The position numbers were made by a program, and so were the translations under genes. This document shows, one piece after another, positions 11,577 to 22,060 of a DNA stretch of 64,000 nucleotides (position 1 is its first letter; every line of letters begins with the position of its first letter). The stretch comes from Rotaria sp. Silwood1 (taxonomy: Eukaryota; Rotifera; Eurotatoria; Philodinida; Philodinidae), in NCBI GenBank assembly GCA_905250075.1, contig CAJNOP010000357.1:143780-207779 (forward strand). Direction: 5' to 3'. A model generated the notes under the pieces. That model did no database searches, was not told the DNA's origin, and saw nothing but the letters and a program-made list of their open reading frames with translations.

Positions 11577-11700
11577 AGTCATCTCATCAAAACTCATTTA
11601 CCAGACACTAGAGTTATGAATATACAAGCAAATCGATCAAATTCGTTTATACTTTATGCAAATGATGTAATCTCATTCAATCAATTACTGATTGAACTAG
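11577..11700 (+). pseudogene. Unrecognised coding relic, second half
   Basis: An open stretch beginning SHLIKTHLPDTRVMNIQ and ending FNQLLIEL follows the MITE directly. It reads like an N-terminal segment of a retroelement ORF1 or of a small host protein. It stops making protein-like sense at about 11700. Confidence 0.3.
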
Positions 11701-11846
11701 GGGTGGGAAATTACCGTTCCCAGTTCTCGGGTAACTGGGAACTTTTTCGTTCGCAGTTACCCGATAACGTTAACGGCTCGTTACCAGTTCCCGGGAGCGC
11801 AGGAACGGTCAGGAGAGTGTCTACCGTCATCAGACCCGTAGTCCCC

Positions 11847-11980
11847 GTCCTCAAGTCCTACTCTTGGGGGATACCCTTGGGTCCTCAAGTCCCACTATTG
11901 GGGGTACCCTTGGGTTCTCCAGTCCTACTATTGGGGGTACTCTTGGGTCCTCAGGTCCTACTATTGTGGGGTACCCTTGG
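11847..11980. repeat. 33-bp minisatellite, 4 copies
   Basis: Four tandem units of 34, 33, 33 and 34 bp with the core GTCCTCAAGTCCTACTATTG followed by GGGGTACCCTTGG. It directly abuts the telomere-like array on its right. The 11700-11820 stretch to its left is rich in short GTTACC/GGTAAC and GTTCCC/GGGAAC inverted motifs. Confidence 0.85.
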
Positions 11981-12199
11981 GTATGGGTATGTGGGTGTGG
12001 ATGTGGGGTGTGAGTGTGGGTGTGGATGTGTGAGTGTCGGTGTGGGCGTGGATGTAGAGTGTGGGTGTGTGGGCGTGGGTGGGTGTGGATGTGTGTTTTA
12101 ATCGTCCTTTCACGCAGAGATACTCACAACCCCACACCGACACCGACACCCACCCACACCCACACCCACACTCACCCACACGCTAACACCCACACCCGC
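11981..12199. repeat. Inverted telomere-like array (TGTGGG then CCCACA)
   Basis: G-rich TGTGGG-like units with variants occupy 11981-12096, and C-rich CCCACA-like units occupy 12128-12199, with about 30 bases of unrelated spacer. The polarity is that of two telomeric ends joined head to head. The units are degenerate, so the array is not young or was never a pure telomere. Confidence 0.85.
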
Positions 12200-13273
12200 A
12201 GCGGTAGCGGCAGCGGCATCACCACCATGGGCATCTCTGGTCCTGACATTCCAAGAGCATAGTATAGACATACTTGTTCTATCTTTATTTAGTATGTGTT
12301 TTGTTGCTTTAGATATATTGTGACCATTATCGTTTTCTATACACTCGCCATCTGGAATTACTGCTGAACTTTTCGTCGATCTATTGCTTATTGAAAGCGT
12401 ACGTTCTGAAGTTGCAATAGTAATATATAGGCTGACCCAAATTAGCCTCACGAGGACTCTGTTGCAAGTTTATTTTCTGTATAGCTCTTTAGTTCGATCT
12501 CATAATTGAGCTACATACACTAGGTAAGAATAATCAGAGAAAAAGCCCGCTATCAGCCTCTTTTTATAAGAATTTGTCAGAAAACATACGAATATCTTGC
12601 GTAGTCTCTTATAGGACTGGTACATGTGTTTTCTGTTGTGTAATTGGAGTCATGTCTCTTTTCATTATATCTCATTTTTGAGTAGTTTGCTGCGTTACAA
12701 ATCTGAAACAATATAGAGATATACAGAATTGAAATCGCCCTGTGTATTTCGATACAAACAAAACAAAAGATAGATACACAACACCACAAGAAAACTAAAA
12801 AATTCTGTTACTGTCACATAAGAATGCATGTAAGACGTGCATATGTTTATCAACGTAACCTTTTAGCCAAAGGCTGATAATAGGCTCCTTCTTTGAGTAT
12901 TGTTATCTATTGCCTGCTTCAAAAGCGAAGAGGGGTGAGTATTTTTTTTTAATAACTTGCGATAGGAGTAGCGCAGAGACCTACCGTTGTCACCGTTGGA
13001 AAGAGGCCTATTCAGCGCATTGATTTATATGAATTTGTTGAGATTTATTTCATAAATAAGTAGTAATTCATAGCCATCTTGAAAGAGTTGACTGTTGCTC
13101 TATGAGGATGAAACGAATCTGAAACTTTAGAGAGTGCACTAGAATCGCCAACTGCCAGACTACACATCGGGAAAAGGCCGAAACGTTCATCTCAATTCGT
13201 TTAAAAGTTGTGAGTCGAATACTAAAGGCATTTGACCATCTTTTTGGTAATTTTACCATGCGAGTAGGTATTA
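12200..13273. other. Intergenic, no gene assigned
   Basis: About 1 kb without a recognisable gene. A minus-strand open stretch across 12200-12450 has protein-like sense (for example ILCSWNVRTRDAHGG) but no family or start. The rest is AT-rich. Confidence 0.3.
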
Positions 13274-13384
13274 TGTGGGCGTATGATGTGTAGGTGTGGG
13301 TGTCTGTAGTTCTTGCGTAAGGCAACACCCACACGCACACTGATATTTTGCTGTTATCCCTACACCCACATAGCCCTACACCAC
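13274..13384. repeat. Inverted telomere-like array, short
   Basis: G-rich (13274-13309) then C-rich (13324-13384) degenerate TGTGGG-type units, with a short spacer. Confidence 0.75.
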
Positions 13385-13408
13385 ATTCAAAGCGAAAACC
13401 ACTGAGAC

Positions 13409-13557
13409 TTCAATTTTGAAGTCCAGTGAAGTCCTATGAAGTCTCTTAAAGTCTCCTAAAGTCTTTTGAAGTTTTTAAAGTCTTCTGAAGTCTTTCGAAA
13501 ATTTGAACTCTCTGTTGGCGCAGCTCTTGGAAGTCTTTGGAAGTCATGAAGTCTGAA
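13409..13557. repeat. Degenerate ~12-bp minisatellite (AAGTCTCTTG-like)
   Basis: Repeated GAAGTC(C/T)...-type units such as gaagtctcttaaagtctcct run through this stretch. It lies between two telomere-like arrays. Confidence 0.7.
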
Positions 13558-13576
13558 GCCCGCTGTTTAACCCTTG

Positions 13577-13858
13577 CCTACACCCATTCACGCCAACATC
13601 TACACCCACATCTACATCCACAGCCGTAGACACCAACACCATAGGGTGCGGGTATCGGTGTGAGTGTGGGTGTGGATGGATGTGGATCTGGGTGTAGAAT
13701 GTGGATGTGGGTGTGAATGAGTGTGGGTGGATGTGGGTGTGGGCCGTATTCTGAATTCATCCCACACCCACACCGACCCACACCCACTCCGATCCACACC
13801 TACACCCAATCCCACACCCACACCTACACCCAAACCCACATCCACACCCACACCCAAT
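13577..13858. repeat. Telomere-like array, C-rich / G-rich / C-rich
   Basis: A C-rich block (13577-13637) precedes a G-rich block (13645-13745) and then a C-rich block (13763-13858). The last two have the usual head-to-head polarity. The first C/G junction is the only case of the opposite order in the window. Confidence 0.8.
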
Positions 13859-14340
13859 TATGACCATATACAGACTTCGTTAATCTCAGCGTGGATACTG
13901 AAGTAATACGTTTTTGTAGAATTACCACGAGCGCCGTTTGCTTCTGGTCTCTCTACAGTGAGGGCCCAAACAAGCATGCACTTTTTTATTTTTACACATA
14001 AACGAATAATAAGAATGTTCTAAAGTTTTCTCTTATATCTAATTTTGTAGGGCGTTTTTCGCTGATCATTTTGGTAAAAAAACTTTTTAATTTTCATTGA
14101 GTAATGACAATATTATAGTCAAAATACTAAACACTAGTAAAAAGTAGAGAAAATTAGCACACTTTTAGTATTTGACTAATTTTTACGTTATTTCACAACA
14201 TCTGTTTGCGATCATTTAAAAATATATACATTTGACTTGAAAGAGCATCATAAATAAAATTTATTAACAAACAACGATAACGTGAAAAGAAGAAGAAAAG
14301 TAAATCATTTGATTTTGATGTTAATGCTGTTGCATGGTGA
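13859..14340. other. Upstream region of the NACHT gene with a repeat fragment
   Basis: At about 14040-14165 there is a fragment similar to one arm of the foldback element at 42 kb (shared CTGATCATTTTGGTAAAAA and TCATTGA.TAATGACAAT). Otherwise AT-rich. A possible short 5' exon (ATG at 14341, GT donor after 14415) exists but no good acceptor supports it. Confidence 0.4.
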
Positions 14341-14480
14341 ATGACGGTTGACAATCTATTGGATGAAAAAGAATTACACGGCGAGAGAACAAATTTTGCT
14401 CTCACGAATGGACAGGTGAGATAGTTTTTATTTGTTCTGAGAATTGCTTCCTATTTTCGCTATATTATGCATATATTTGT

Positions 14481-17400
14481 ATGCTGAATAGTGATACGAG
14501 TAAACTAAAGACGATTGTCAACAATGAGTTCGATTCATTTAAAATGAATATAGCTAAAATTTGCCATACAGAAAGAAAGAAAGATACTCCTGAATGTATA
14601 TTGAACGATAATAGGCATGAATCATCCGCTGTTTCTGACTCTATGTCTTGCAAAGAGCTTTGTCAACAATTATTGCTACAACTTGATGACTTGCAGTTGA
14701 CACTTAATACCTATGTGACCCAAGAACAAGCTACTTATGAAGAATATATGAATGAAGAACTCTTTTGGCACTTGATAGGACGAACCTTGCAGACATTCAA
14801 CAGCACTTTTTCTGTATGCGAACAAGAACCGATACTCGCTAGCGCTTTGCTCGAAAACAGTAAAGAAGTTTTTGTCGAACTACGGAAATTGTATGACCTG
14901 CTCCATTTTTCAAAGGAATCTATGTCAAAAGATTATCCCGAATTAAGATATGAACTAACACTTATGGAACGTAAAAGAGAATTTGGTGTCAAAGGAATTC
15001 GGCGCCGAACTCTGAATGACCTATCTAGGGAATATTCAGTCCCATTGAAAAATTATCTTCAGCGATACATCAGATTTCATTCTCAGATATCTGTGCCTGG
15101 TTTGTGTCTCGATATTGATGCATTGTTAATTCGAATTTTCGGTCAGCAGAATATTTCGCTTTCAACAGAACAGCGATCAGCATTCACGCGAGAACTCTCG
15201 AGTCTCTCCATTCCATTGTCCATGGCTAAATTAAATGTGACTGGCAACGATTCTTATGATAAACTAGATATTCGAAACCTAAAAACACCGTTTTTACCTT
15301 CAAAAATCATTGAGCTAAATGGCTTGATCCTTCTATACGATTTAGAATCAGAAATACAAAAGGAATGGTGGTTCGTCTTAATTGGAAATCCATGCACTGG
15401 AAAAACAGCATATGTACGTTGGTTAACCCTACAATTCGCCAAAGCCATAAATGAAGAGAAGGAAAGCGTCTTCGTTCGCGACATTGATATGGGATGCTCA
15501 CGTGTTCCTATTTTGATTCGTATTAGTGAGTTCATCAAATGGCTTAAACAGAACCCGCACATGGAACTCTTTGATTTTTTCGGACAACACACGTGGTTTG
15601 GAGATGCGTATTGTTCAAGTCCACAAGAATGCGACATGTTGAAAAAATTTGTGCACCATGGACACGCATTTATTATATTTGATGGCATAGACGAAGTAGG
15701 AACTCTTGAACTTCGTGCTAAAGTGTTGGAGTTTGTAAGCAGATTTATACACTCATACACACTCACTGCGGATTATATATCACCGTCAGATAATCCATCG
15801 ATGGCTCAATGTGGACTTTGGAGAAAATTCTGGAACAAAAAAAACCGTACCGCAGACAATGTCGTCATCATCACGGGGAGAAGTACCGGCTATGATACTC
15901 AGCCATTGAGAGGATTACACATCACTCATTGTAACATGGATTGCGGAATTTTAGACAAAGATTTTTCGCATTTATTTATTGAAACGTGGTGTTCCTGTGC
16001 ATACCGACAAGTAGTTGATTTATTTCGAAACATTGTACCTGAACTAAAAAAACAAAGTCCAATCATTCAAAACTGGCTCGAACCCGAACTTCTATGGACA
16101 AAAATGCAAGCAGGTGGCGTCTCACCAGTAATGAGATCCGACTTCTTTCGTCTGTCAAAAATGTGTGCTTTCTATGCACGATACGGCCTTCAGTATTTGG
16201 ACAACAAACCAATAATTTTCTATCGAGATATCGTCGAACAAGCTCTTCAAACATGTGTAACGCGCTATCCACAAGTACCCCGAGACGTGCTCTTTGCCAT
16301 TCTATCTGCACTAGCTTTCTACATCAGTTCACATTCAAAATCAGGTCTAATCGACGAATTTGACCTGCAACAGCTATTTTGTTACTTTCTTAAATGCTAT
16401 CACGATCAGAATGATACTGCACTACACCCAAATAGACAAGAAGTTCGATTGCTAGCAGATCAGCTGATTCAAATACTAAGTGAAGACGAAGATATCGGAA
16501 TATTTTCTTCACAATGTCTGAATGTGTATGGATTTCGTTATCCGTTCTTTCAAGAATATTTCGTCGCCTTGACTCTCTTGCAAAATGATATCAACAAGGA
16601 CATCAATATCGAACGATTTCTACTATCTTCAAACTCTAATATGTACAGGTCCCGTGTACTTACAATGGGTAGAATTAGTGCAGAATTGAGTTTTGAGCAA
16701 TACGATCAATGGTGTTCTCGTTTGATTTCTAAAACTACGCGGGTTAATGAATACATACCACATGGTTCGCTATTTTTCTTTAGTGGACTGAACGATATTG
16801 TGCAGCTTCCGTCAGCGTCGATAGTGTATCAAGCACTAGATAATCTGCTGAATGTCAATGGATCCGATGAACCGACGTGTTTATTTCAACATCATTTGTC
16901 AATGGCTCTTGAACAGTTACCGATGGAATTAACAGAGGCTTGGCTTGAAATGGTTTTATGGAAAGAGGATTCTTCTCGACAAAAAGTTCTACGTATGCTA
17001 CATGATTATGCTGCTAAAAGGAAAATGTTACCCCTCTGGACAACTTCGAAATTTTGCGAAATAGTTTCAACACTATTGACACAATCAAATAACTACCTTG
17101 ATAAAACTATTCAACAAGCTCTAACAATCATTAGTGTATTCAATCCATCTTTATTATCAGTTCGCGTTGGAAGCTTGAAAGAGTTTCTCTTATCTTCGTC
17201 CAATTCGATCAAACAATTGTCTACATCGATTCTAGCAATCATTATTGCGTTGTACGGTGGTCTTGAAAGAATGGAAAGCAGAAAAAGTCAAGATGGAAGT
17301 AGCCTAACTATGGATTTTCCACCATCTCGAGAGTGGACAGAAATGATTCATTTCTCGCCGGGACATATGTATAAGGATTCTTCATTGTCTCCACTTTTGA

Positions 17401-20400
17401 TTGAATACTTAACTGACTCAGTACATAACCATGAAACAAAATTGAATTTTCTCATCGACCAGTGTCATGCAATGATCCAATCGGTGGAAAAGGCAGATGT
17501 ATCCTCTAGTGTTGTTCACAGTTTCGTGGTTTTATTCTGCGTGATTGGTCCGAGCCAACCCCACAAATTTGAACAGTATGCTGATTATAAAGCCTTTGGA
17601 TATGCGATTCAGTATATACAACTTGTTGTTACGTACATAAAAGAGTTCTTTTTTGGCATTTCCAAACAAGGTTCTGATGACCACATCAAAAGTATTACAC
17701 AATGTGTGTCTCCAGTATTAACAGAAACTACTATATTATCCTATTTATGTTTTGTTATTCGTCTATATTCTCAAATGATTGGTATTCGCTCACATAACAT
17801 AAGAATGTGGAATGATATCTGGCAGAAGTCATCCTTGCCTAATACGCATCTTCTGCTTTATATCAATCAACCTCACTCCATCCAACCAGATGATGTTTTT
17901 CAGATGGATGATTCAATGATAATTCAACATTTATCTACGTTGTGTTACCTTATTCCTAAAGAAACACCCATCGAAGAACATGAAATTGCAGCACTCGAGA
18001 ATGGTGATTTAGAGCTTCTTAAGTGCAGAAAACATCCATTTCAACTTATAGCAGATTACAATATTATTCTCTTGCTACTAGCGTACATTCCCAAGTGTCT
18101 TCAACCGTTTTATATTCTCCTAATCGAGCGAAAAGATATTTATAATAATAAATCACCTATACCGTTTATGCATTTGCTCGTTATATTTTTGGAAATCAGT
18201 GAAAAGTGGAATCCCAAATGCATCCGTTACAATGTTCTATTAACGCTTCTTCTGCCAATCCTTCAAGAATATGGACTGGAACATTTTATTTTTCCACAGC
18301 TTGCACATGTCGTAGAGACTAAAAGAGAAGAAGAGGGAAGCTATTTCAATGACCTTTGCAATAATCAGATTTTTAGACCATTTGCAAATACGATTTTGTC
18401 GTTTAATACTAAATCGAAAGAAGTAGATCGAGCAAGAGAATGTGCGATTACAAACGAAGAAGATCATCTTATAACTGCTTTTTATGAAGTCACTGGACAT
18501 AACGTAGATGATCAAGTGTATTCAGCATCCATATGCCTCGCTCGTTTAGCTATGGACAATTCCGATAGCATTACGGCAATGGATCGAAAATATCTTATAG
18601 ATAGTGCTTGGGAAGCGGCGGAAAAAATGAATGATCCACTTTGGAAAATTGATGCCCTCATAGCCATTTGCCGCATCTCACACTCAAAATGGCCTGAAAA
18701 TATTCTCGAAGTTCGACTAAATATGTTGACAGAAGCTCTAGAACAATTATTTACAATTACTTCGTTTCACTGTTATATTGCGATTTTTATTCGTTATCTG
18801 TGTTTGACAAGCTCTATTGTATATGTGAATCCAAACTTGTTCGAAGCTGTTTGGCAAAAATTATCGGAATTGCCAAGTACTGATCAACAAGCGATATGCC
18901 AGGCCTTCAACTATTTTCCCTCAATTCGAAGCGATGTTCGACGGCGTACTTCACTACTAAAATGGTCTAAAGAAAGTACTAAAGTTAGTCGAGTTTTTAA
19001 CCTATGTTCAACAATGTTTACCACTTATTTTAACAATGATTTGATATATGAAAAGCCTTCAAATATGGGTTCAACACTTATAGCCTGTGCATATTTGAAA
19101 GAATTGCAACTCGAACTTACGTTGGTACGAGACTGGATTATCAAAAAAGAAAATTGCGAAATAATTTTTCATAAGGACGATCCCATTTCTTATCCGTTTG
19201 AACAATGCGATAGCGTTTTGGAATGGGAACGAAAGATACACCAGACTTTGGGCAGTGCAACAGCTTCGAAGATCAATCATCTTCTCGCTTCCGATCTCAC
19301 CGAAAACGACGAACAGATTTTACTTGTTCAGGAAAAACTAAAAGCATATACAGGAATAGAAGACGAAGATGTGTCATTGTTTTTAATTAGTTGGCTCAGT
19401 TTCCGGCATGATCCAGTTCGAGTGTCAGTGGCTATTGAAGGGATGTTTTTGCTTGCTCGGTCAAATGTATGGATATTAGAAGGATTGGACATGTGTTTTG
19501 AACTTCTAACAAGCGAAGAAGATGAGATCAGAGAGAAAGCCCATGATTACATTGAAGAAGCAAAATGGATTTATACTGAAGGAGCAGTTGCCATCATTAT
19601 TAAGTGGTTTTCTGAATGGAATATAAATATTTGGAAAGTTAATACACTGCCCCTAGCAGATGATTTTTGGCGTTATCTTTGCCTAGATCAGATTTCGGAC
19701 ATAGAAATGATTCTCAAAGCAGAAATAAGTGCCTTCACTGAATCTCTAACAGATAATCCACCCCCTCACTATTTTTCATTTGTATGTTTGATTTTTGAGA
19801 TGTCAATGGACGTTACTAATTATCTTATGGATATTCTATGGTCATTGAGTCAATCACCCGACAAAAATGATCAATTGTTTCTAGCATGGCTCCTAAAGCG
19901 CATGCGGGATGACCTATGTATTGGCACGAATCAACTTGTTGATTGTCTTCTTGAAATTGTACGTCATGAGAAAACTGCAATAATTCCTCTTATGGCAGCT
20001 ACCAAGTGCCTTCGTTGCTGGCAGAAAGATGACCGAGTGAGAAGCACACTATGGCAAATCATTGATAATAATAGCATGAATATCAGTTACGAAAATACGG
20101 TTGTCTCTTGCTTATACTCTTTGTATTATAAATATGAGAAGCCGACAGAAGGGATGGAACTGAGACGTCTTAGTGACCTGCGAAACAAGACATCGTCATT
20201 ACTTGTTGGTCAAGCTACTATGATTGGTCTGCTATATGAAGTCATTAATCGACCAGCGGTGTACACCATAAATGAAACTTATATTGCATTAATGATGCAT
20301 ATTTCAGAAGGCTACTTAAACAAAGATTTCGACACTGTAGGCATAGCATTCAGAGCATATGACTGGATTATGAATCATAAGGAGTATCTAATTCCTGTTT

Positions 20401-21083
20401 TTTTCCAAGACATGTTCGATAGTATGGCCTTAGTTCGAGAATCAGTTATCGAAGTGGACGCATATATTTCCGTAGCGGACATCATGACTGAACAAAATCC
20501 AAACATAATTCGCCATGCAGTTAAACAAAGTTCATTTGGGGTGGAGCGTTTCAAGCATGCACTTTATACACTAAGTAAGCGAGGAAATTATTTACAACGA
20601 CAGCAATGTTTGACAATATATAGCTGCTTTACAGAAGTCTCAGATGAATTCGTATGCATGTTAATGACGCTAGCAATACAGGTTGACAAAGAGGACTCAA
20701 TATATTACTTGATTGAACAGATGGAAACTGTGCAGACGCGGTTGATTGTTGTAGATCTCATCAAAACAATGGCATCACCATCTTTGAGAAAACGTCGATA
20801 CGCTGCCAAATTACTTCTACGTTTAGCAAGAGTTGATCAAGTTTCTGTTATCGATGTGCACGACGCTATAATTGCAGGTATCAAAGCATATCGTACACAA
20901 ACTGCAGTTTCTTCCAAAAAGCATCGAGAGCTCAAGTGTTATTTACTAAAACTTCTGCATGAACTTTGTCACGAGAAAGACAGCTGGATGGCTAGAATAT
21001 CTCCTCATAACATAGACATAGATGATTCCACGAAATCAAAGAATTGTGAAATACATTGGAAAGTACCGACACTTAAGTGGTGA
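14481..21083 (+). CDS. Giant NACHT-domain NTPase (NLR-like), 2,200 residues
   Basis: One uninterrupted open frame encodes a STAND-class NTPase. Residues about 296-480 form the NACHT core: Walker A GNPCTGKT (302-309), Walker B FIIFDGIDEVG (Asp401, Asp404, Glu405) and the sensor-like VVIITGRSTGYD (461-472). The downstream RYPFFQEYFVALTLL near residue 685 resembles the winged-helix end of NACHT modules. The N-terminal 290 residues are helical and match no effector domain I know. The remaining ~1,500 residues are Leu-rich and helical, consistent with an alpha-solenoid (HEAT/ARM-like) sensor, but no repeat unit is clear. No signal peptide or membrane segment is seen, so it is probably cytosolic. 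Such proteins typically oligomerise as nucleotide-dependent switches; a role in defence is inference. The intact 6.6-kb frame argues for selection. The start is the first ATG of the frame. Confidence 0.85.
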   Translation: MLNSDTSKLKTIVNNEFDSFKMNIAKICHTERKKDTPECILNDNRHESSAVSDSMSCKELCQQLLLQLDDLQLTLNTYVTQEQATYEEYMNEELFWHLIGRTLQTFNSTFSVCEQEPILASALLENSKEVFVELRKLYDLLHFSKESMSKDYPELRYELTLMERKREFGVKGIRRRTLNDLSREYSVPLKNYLQRYIRFHSQISVPGLCLDIDALLIRIFGQQNISLSTEQRSAFTRELSSLSIPLSMAKLNVTGNDSYDKLDIRNLKTPFLPSKIIELNGLILLYDLESEIQKEWWFVLIGNPCTGKTAYVRWLTLQFAKAINEEKESVFVRDIDMGCSRVPILIRISEFIKWLKQNPHMELFDFFGQHTWFGDAYCSSPQECDMLKKFVHHGHAFIIFDGIDEVGTLELRAKVLEFVSRFIHSYTLTADYISPSDNPSMAQCGLWRKFWNKKNRTADNVVIITGRSTGYDTQPLRGLHITHCNMDCGILDKDFSHLFIETWCSCAYRQVVDLFRNIVPELKKQSPIIQNWLEPELLWTKMQAGGVSPVMRSDFFRLSKMCAFYARYGLQYLDNKPIIFYRDIVEQALQTCVTRYPQVPRDVLFAILSALAFYISSHSKSGLIDEFDLQQLFCYFLKCYHDQNDTALHPNRQEVRLLADQLIQILSEDEDIGIFSSQCLNVYGFRYPFFQEYFVALTLLQNDINKDINIERFLLSSNSNMYRSRVLTMGRISAELSFEQYDQWCSRLISKTTRVNEYIPHGSLFFFSGLNDIVQLPSASIVYQALDNLLNVNGSDEPTCLFQHHLSMALEQLPMELTEAWLEMVLWKEDSSRQKVLRMLHDYAAKRKMLPLWTTSKFCEIVSTLLTQSNNYLDKTIQQALTIISVFNPSLLSVRVGSLKEFLLSSSNSIKQLSTSILAIIIALYGGLERMESRKSQDGSSLTMDFPPSREWTEMIHFSPGHMYKDSSLSPLLIEYLTDSVHNHETKLNFLIDQCHAMIQSVEKADVSSSVVHSFVVLFCVIGPSQPHKFEQYADYKAFGYAIQYIQLVVTYIKEFFFGISKQGSDDHIKSITQCVSPVLTETTILSYLCFVIRLYSQMIGIRSHNIRMWNDIWQKSSLPNTHLLLYINQPHSIQPDDVFQMDDSMIIQHLSTLCYLIPKETPIEEHEIAALENGDLELLKCRKHPFQLIADYNIILLLLAYIPKCLQPFYILLIERKDIYNNKSPIPFMHLLVIFLEISEKWNPKCIRYNVLLTLLLPILQEYGLEHFIFPQLAHVVETKREEEGSYFNDLCNNQIFRPFANTILSFNTKSKEVDRARECAITNEEDHLITAFYEVTGHNVDDQVYSASICLARLAMDNSDSITAMDRKYLIDSAWEAAEKMNDPLWKIDALIAICRISHSKWPENILEVRLNMLTEALEQLFTITSFHCYIAIFIRYLCLTSSIVYVNPNLFEAVWQKLSELPSTDQQAICQAFNYFPSIRSDVRRRTSLLKWSKESTKVSRVFNLCSTMFTTYFNNDLIYEKPSNMGSTLIACAYLKELQLELTLVRDWIIKKENCEIIFHKDDPISYPFEQCDSVLEWERKIHQTLGSATASKINHLLASDLTENDEQILLVQEKLKAYTGIEDEDVSLFLISWLSFRHDPVRVSVAIEGMFLLARSNVWILEGLDMCFELLTSEEDEIREKAHDYIEEAKWIYTEGAVAIIIKWFSEWNINIWKVNTLPLADDFWRYLCLDQISDIEMILKAEISAFTESLTDNPPPHYFSFVCLIFEMSMDVTNYLMDILWSLSQSPDKNDQLFLAWLLKRMRDDLCIGTNQLVDCLLEIVRHEKTAIIPLMAATKCLRCWQKDDRVRSTLWQIIDNNSMNISYENTVVSCLYSLYYKYEKPTEGMELRRLSDLRNKTSSLLVGQATMIGLLYEVINRPAVYTINETYIALMMHISEGYLNKDFDTVGIAFRAYDWIMNHKEYLIPVFFQDMFDSMALVRESVIEVDAYISVADIMTEQNPNIIRHAVKQSSFGVERFKHALYTLSKRGNYLQRQQCLTIYSCFTEVSDEFVCMLMTLAIQVDKEDSIYYLIEQMETVQTRLIVVDLIKTMASPSLRKRRYAAKLLLRLARVDQVSVIDVHDAIIAGIKAYRTQTAVSSKKHRELKCYLLKLLHELCHEKDSWMARISPHNIDIDDSTKSKNCEIHWKVPTLKW

Positions 21084-21304
21084 ATAACATGAACTTTAAT
21101 AGTTTAACAAACAACTTATGGCTTTTACACAATTGTTAAATACTCGAAAACTTTATTCATTTTACCTTAAAACATTTTCTGAGACTGCTTGTGAAGCAAA
21201 AAACTTGAGTCACTTTAACCGCTATGTCTCAACGGGAAAAGCCAAACCTATCCTATGAAAATGGTAGAACGGAGGTAAGTGTTCATATACCAGATATCCA
21301 AGTG

Positions 21305-21652
21305 GGGTAGGCGTGTGGGTGTGGGTGTGTGGATGCGTGGTTGTGGGTGTGGCTGTGGGTGTGTGGGTGTGGCTGTGCGTGTGTGGGTGTGACTGTGGAT
21401 ACGTGGGTGTGGGTGTGTTGGTGTGGCTGTGGCTGTGGGTACGTGGGTGTGGGTGTGTGGGGGTGGGTCAGGGTGGAGTGTGGGTGTGTGGGTGTGGGTG
21501 TGGGTTGGTGCGGGTGTGCGTGTGTGTGGGATGTGGGGTGGTGTGCTTGTGGGTGTAAGGTTGTCCATGGTGTGCCTGTGAATTCGACAAATACACCCAT
21601 AGCCGCACCCACACCCACACCCACACCCACACCCACACCCACACCCACACCC
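21305..21652. repeat. Inverted telomere-like array running into an assembly gap
   Basis: G-rich units fill 21305-21558. After a 40-base spacer, almost perfect CCCACA repeats (21601-21652) run to the gap. This C-rich arm is the purest telomeric repeat in the window, so it may be younger than the others or its true length may be hidden by the gap. Confidence 0.9.
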
Positions 21653-21752
21653 NNNNNNNNNNNNNNNNNNNNNNNNNNNNNNNNNNNNNNNNNNNNNNNN
21701 NNNNNNNNNNNNNNNNNNNNNNNNNNNNNNNNNNNNNNNNNNNNNNNNNNNN
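21653..21752. other. Assembly gap (exactly 100 N)
   Basis: A run of exactly 100 N is the usual placeholder for a gap of unknown size. The sequence to its left is pure telomeric repeat and to its right is unique, so the join is not proven by sequence. Confidence 0.95.
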
Positions 21753-22060
21753 TTCCCATAGAACTAAATTATAACGAAGTTTATACAACATCAAATGGAG
21801 GTCAAAAAAATCTTTTCTTTGATATGATCGCGTTTCCTACCTTAGTGGCAAACATTAATAGAACAATGTCGAATTTTCTAAAAAAATCTTTTACTTTTTT
21901 TATCTTCATCAATTTCATAGAAAAGGGTAAATACAGTTTGATATATTTATTTGAATATAATAAAAGAGCATATGAAATATTATACTAGATTATTATACTT
22001 AATTAAATGAAACAAGTAGCTTAATGCACATCTATCATCAACATTATAAGAAATTAACTA

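Noticed and set aside
11847-11980. CRISPR-like array
   Set aside because: The units are contiguous 33-bp tandem copies without unique spacers, and the genome is eukaryotic.
14341-14510. Extra 5' exon for the NACHT gene (ATG at 14341, donor at 14416)
   Set aside because: The only in-frame acceptor (actaaag at 14510) lacks a pyrimidine tract, and the ATG at 14481 suffices.
14481-21083. Bacterial contamination as the source of the long intronless frame
   Set aside because: The flanks on the same contig carry bdelloid-type repeats and the codon composition is AT-rich like the neighbours; the protein looks like bdelloid NACHT families.
21283-21988. Open frames running through the telomere-like array and the N gap
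   Set aside because: They are low-complexity translations of TGTGGG repeats and of N, with no coding signal.
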